Below are positions 33,114 through 33,712 of a DNA stretch of 33,712 nucleotides, in pieces. Under the pieces are notes generated by a model. It worked only from the letters and a program-made list of their open reading frames with translations, made no database searches and had not been told where the DNA came from. Origin of the DNA: Acidimicrobiia bacterium (GTDB lineage Bacteria > Actinomycetota > Acidimicrobiia > Spongiisociales > UBA5794); NCBI GenBank assembly GCA_029939995.1, contig JAOZRW010000024.1, positions 1 through 33,712 of the forward strand, given 5' to 3'. Within the stretch, counting starts at the first letter, position 1; each line of letters begins with the position of its first letter. The position numbers were made by a program, and so were the translations under genes.

Positions 33114-33712
33114 ATGGCACAGAGCATCGGGGTGTTGACGGCCGGAGGAGATTCTCCGGGATTGAACGCGGCCATCCGGGCGATCGGGAAGTCGGCGATC
33201 CGGAGCCACGACATGACGGTCCTGGGCTTCCTCGACGGGTTCCGGGGCTTGATGCAGCAACGCTACGTGCGGCTCGACGGCGACCGGCTCTCGGGGATCC
33301 TCACCGTCGGCGGCACGATCCTCGGCACCGGGAGGGACAAGCCGCACAAGATGGATGTCGGCGGTGAGCCGATGGACATGACCGGCGTGATGCTCGAGAA
33401 CGCCGCGGCTCTCGGTCTCGATGCCCTCGTCGCCATCGGCGGCGGCGGCACGCAGAAGAACGCCCTCCGTCTCGCGGGGCGGGGGCTGCCGATCATCACG
33501 ATCCCCAAGACGATCGACAACGACGTCTTCGGAACCGACGCGACGATCGGCTTCGACACGGCGCTGGCGATCGCCACCGAGGCAGTCGATCGACTCCACT
33601 CAACGGCCCACTCGCACCACCGGATCATCATCGTCGAGATCATGGGTCATAACGCCGGGTGGCTGACGCTGGGCGCAGGACTCGCCGGCGGGGCGGACGT
33701 GATCCTCATCCC
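33114..33712 (+). CDS. 6-phosphofructokinase, 5' part (runs off the window)
   Basis: The first 199 residues of a PfkA-family phosphofructokinase of about 340-400 aa; the frame is open at the window end. [18 protein letters not shown] (6-23) and TGRDK near 72 bind substrate and nucleotide. PKTIDNDV (131-138) holds the catalytic aspartate D135, and MGHNAGW (177-183) is the MGR-like segment. At the phosphoryl-donor site the usual GGDGS is GGGGT (109-113): glycine at the position of E. coli G104 favours ATP, while the lysine in PKTIDND is common in PPi or mixed-type enzymes. The magnesium-binding aspartate of GGD is replaced by glycine. ATG at 33114 has GGGTGG upstream. It is divergent from the GNAT operon. 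Confidence 0.9.
   Translation, partial: MAQSIGVLTAGGDSPGLNAAIRAIGKSAIRSHDMTVLGFLDGFRGLMQQRYVRLDGDRLSGILTVGGTILGTGRDKPHKMDVGGEPMDMTGVMLENAAALGLDALVAIGGGGTQKNALRLAGRGLPIITIPKTIDNDVFGTDATIGFDTALAIATEAVDRLHSTAHSHHRIIIVEIMGHNAGWLTLGAGLAGGADVILI

Overview
This 33.7-kb window is high-GC chromosomal DNA from an actinobacterium. Its backbone follows the gene order known from Streptomyces and relatives: tig-clpP-clpX ... valS-folC-ndk-mreBCD-mrdA-rodA-rng-rplU-rpmA-obgE-proB ... nadD-rsfS. A second block, MBL hydrolase-rph-rdgB with a JAMM protease, matches the order seen around Mycobacterium Rv1334-Rv1341. The cell-elongation genes suggest a walled, MreB-containing lineage. A deep-branching class such as Acidimicrobiia is my guess; no rRNA is present to settle it.

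Layout. Almost everything is on the minus strand, so transcription runs from high to low coordinates. From the right: a partial phosphofructokinase gene (+) is divergent from an operon of tandem GNAT, arginine deiminase, DUF2007-JAMM fusion, metallo-beta-lactamase-fold hydrolase, rph and rdgB (32816 to 27955). Four of its five junctions are short or overlapping, and its 5' leader is strongly folded. At 26065-27897 lies a tRNA cluster (His, Arg, Gly, Pro on minus; Lys, Leu on plus) that holds two odd small genes: a 61-aa recombinase-core-like protein and a 242-aa HTH protein with a possible LAGLIDADG-like segment. Next come tig, clpP, clpX and a P-loop NTPase (26028 to 22054), then a convergent plus-strand amidohydrolase (20663-21871). 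The convergent gap is built of heptamer tandem repeats in opposite orientation.

From 20369 down to 104 runs a nearly gapless minus-strand array: valS, folC, ndk, mreB, mreC, mreD, mrdA, rodA, tdk, rng, rplU, rpmA, obgE, proB, moxR, a VWA protein, a degenerate M23 protein, nadD and rsfS, then tRNA-Ala. It joins aminoacylation, folate and nucleotide metabolism, lateral-wall synthesis, RNA decay, ribosome assembly, proline and NAD synthesis. proA, the usual partner of proB, is absent; moxR, the VWA gene and the M23 gene stand where it is normally found.

The features least explained by known families are the structured leader with a possible 14-codon leader peptide upstream of the GNAT-arginine deiminase operon, the valS leader whose Shine-Dalgarno is buried in a hairpin with a competing upstream arm, the heptamer repeat spacer, a 20-bp perfect palindrome upstream of rplU, and a PBP2 with a ~180-residue insertion. 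No insertion sequence, CRISPR array, prophage or replication origin was seen. No stretch longer than 300 bases lacks a gene; the two longest (20370-20662 and 32817-33113) are the structured leaders described below.
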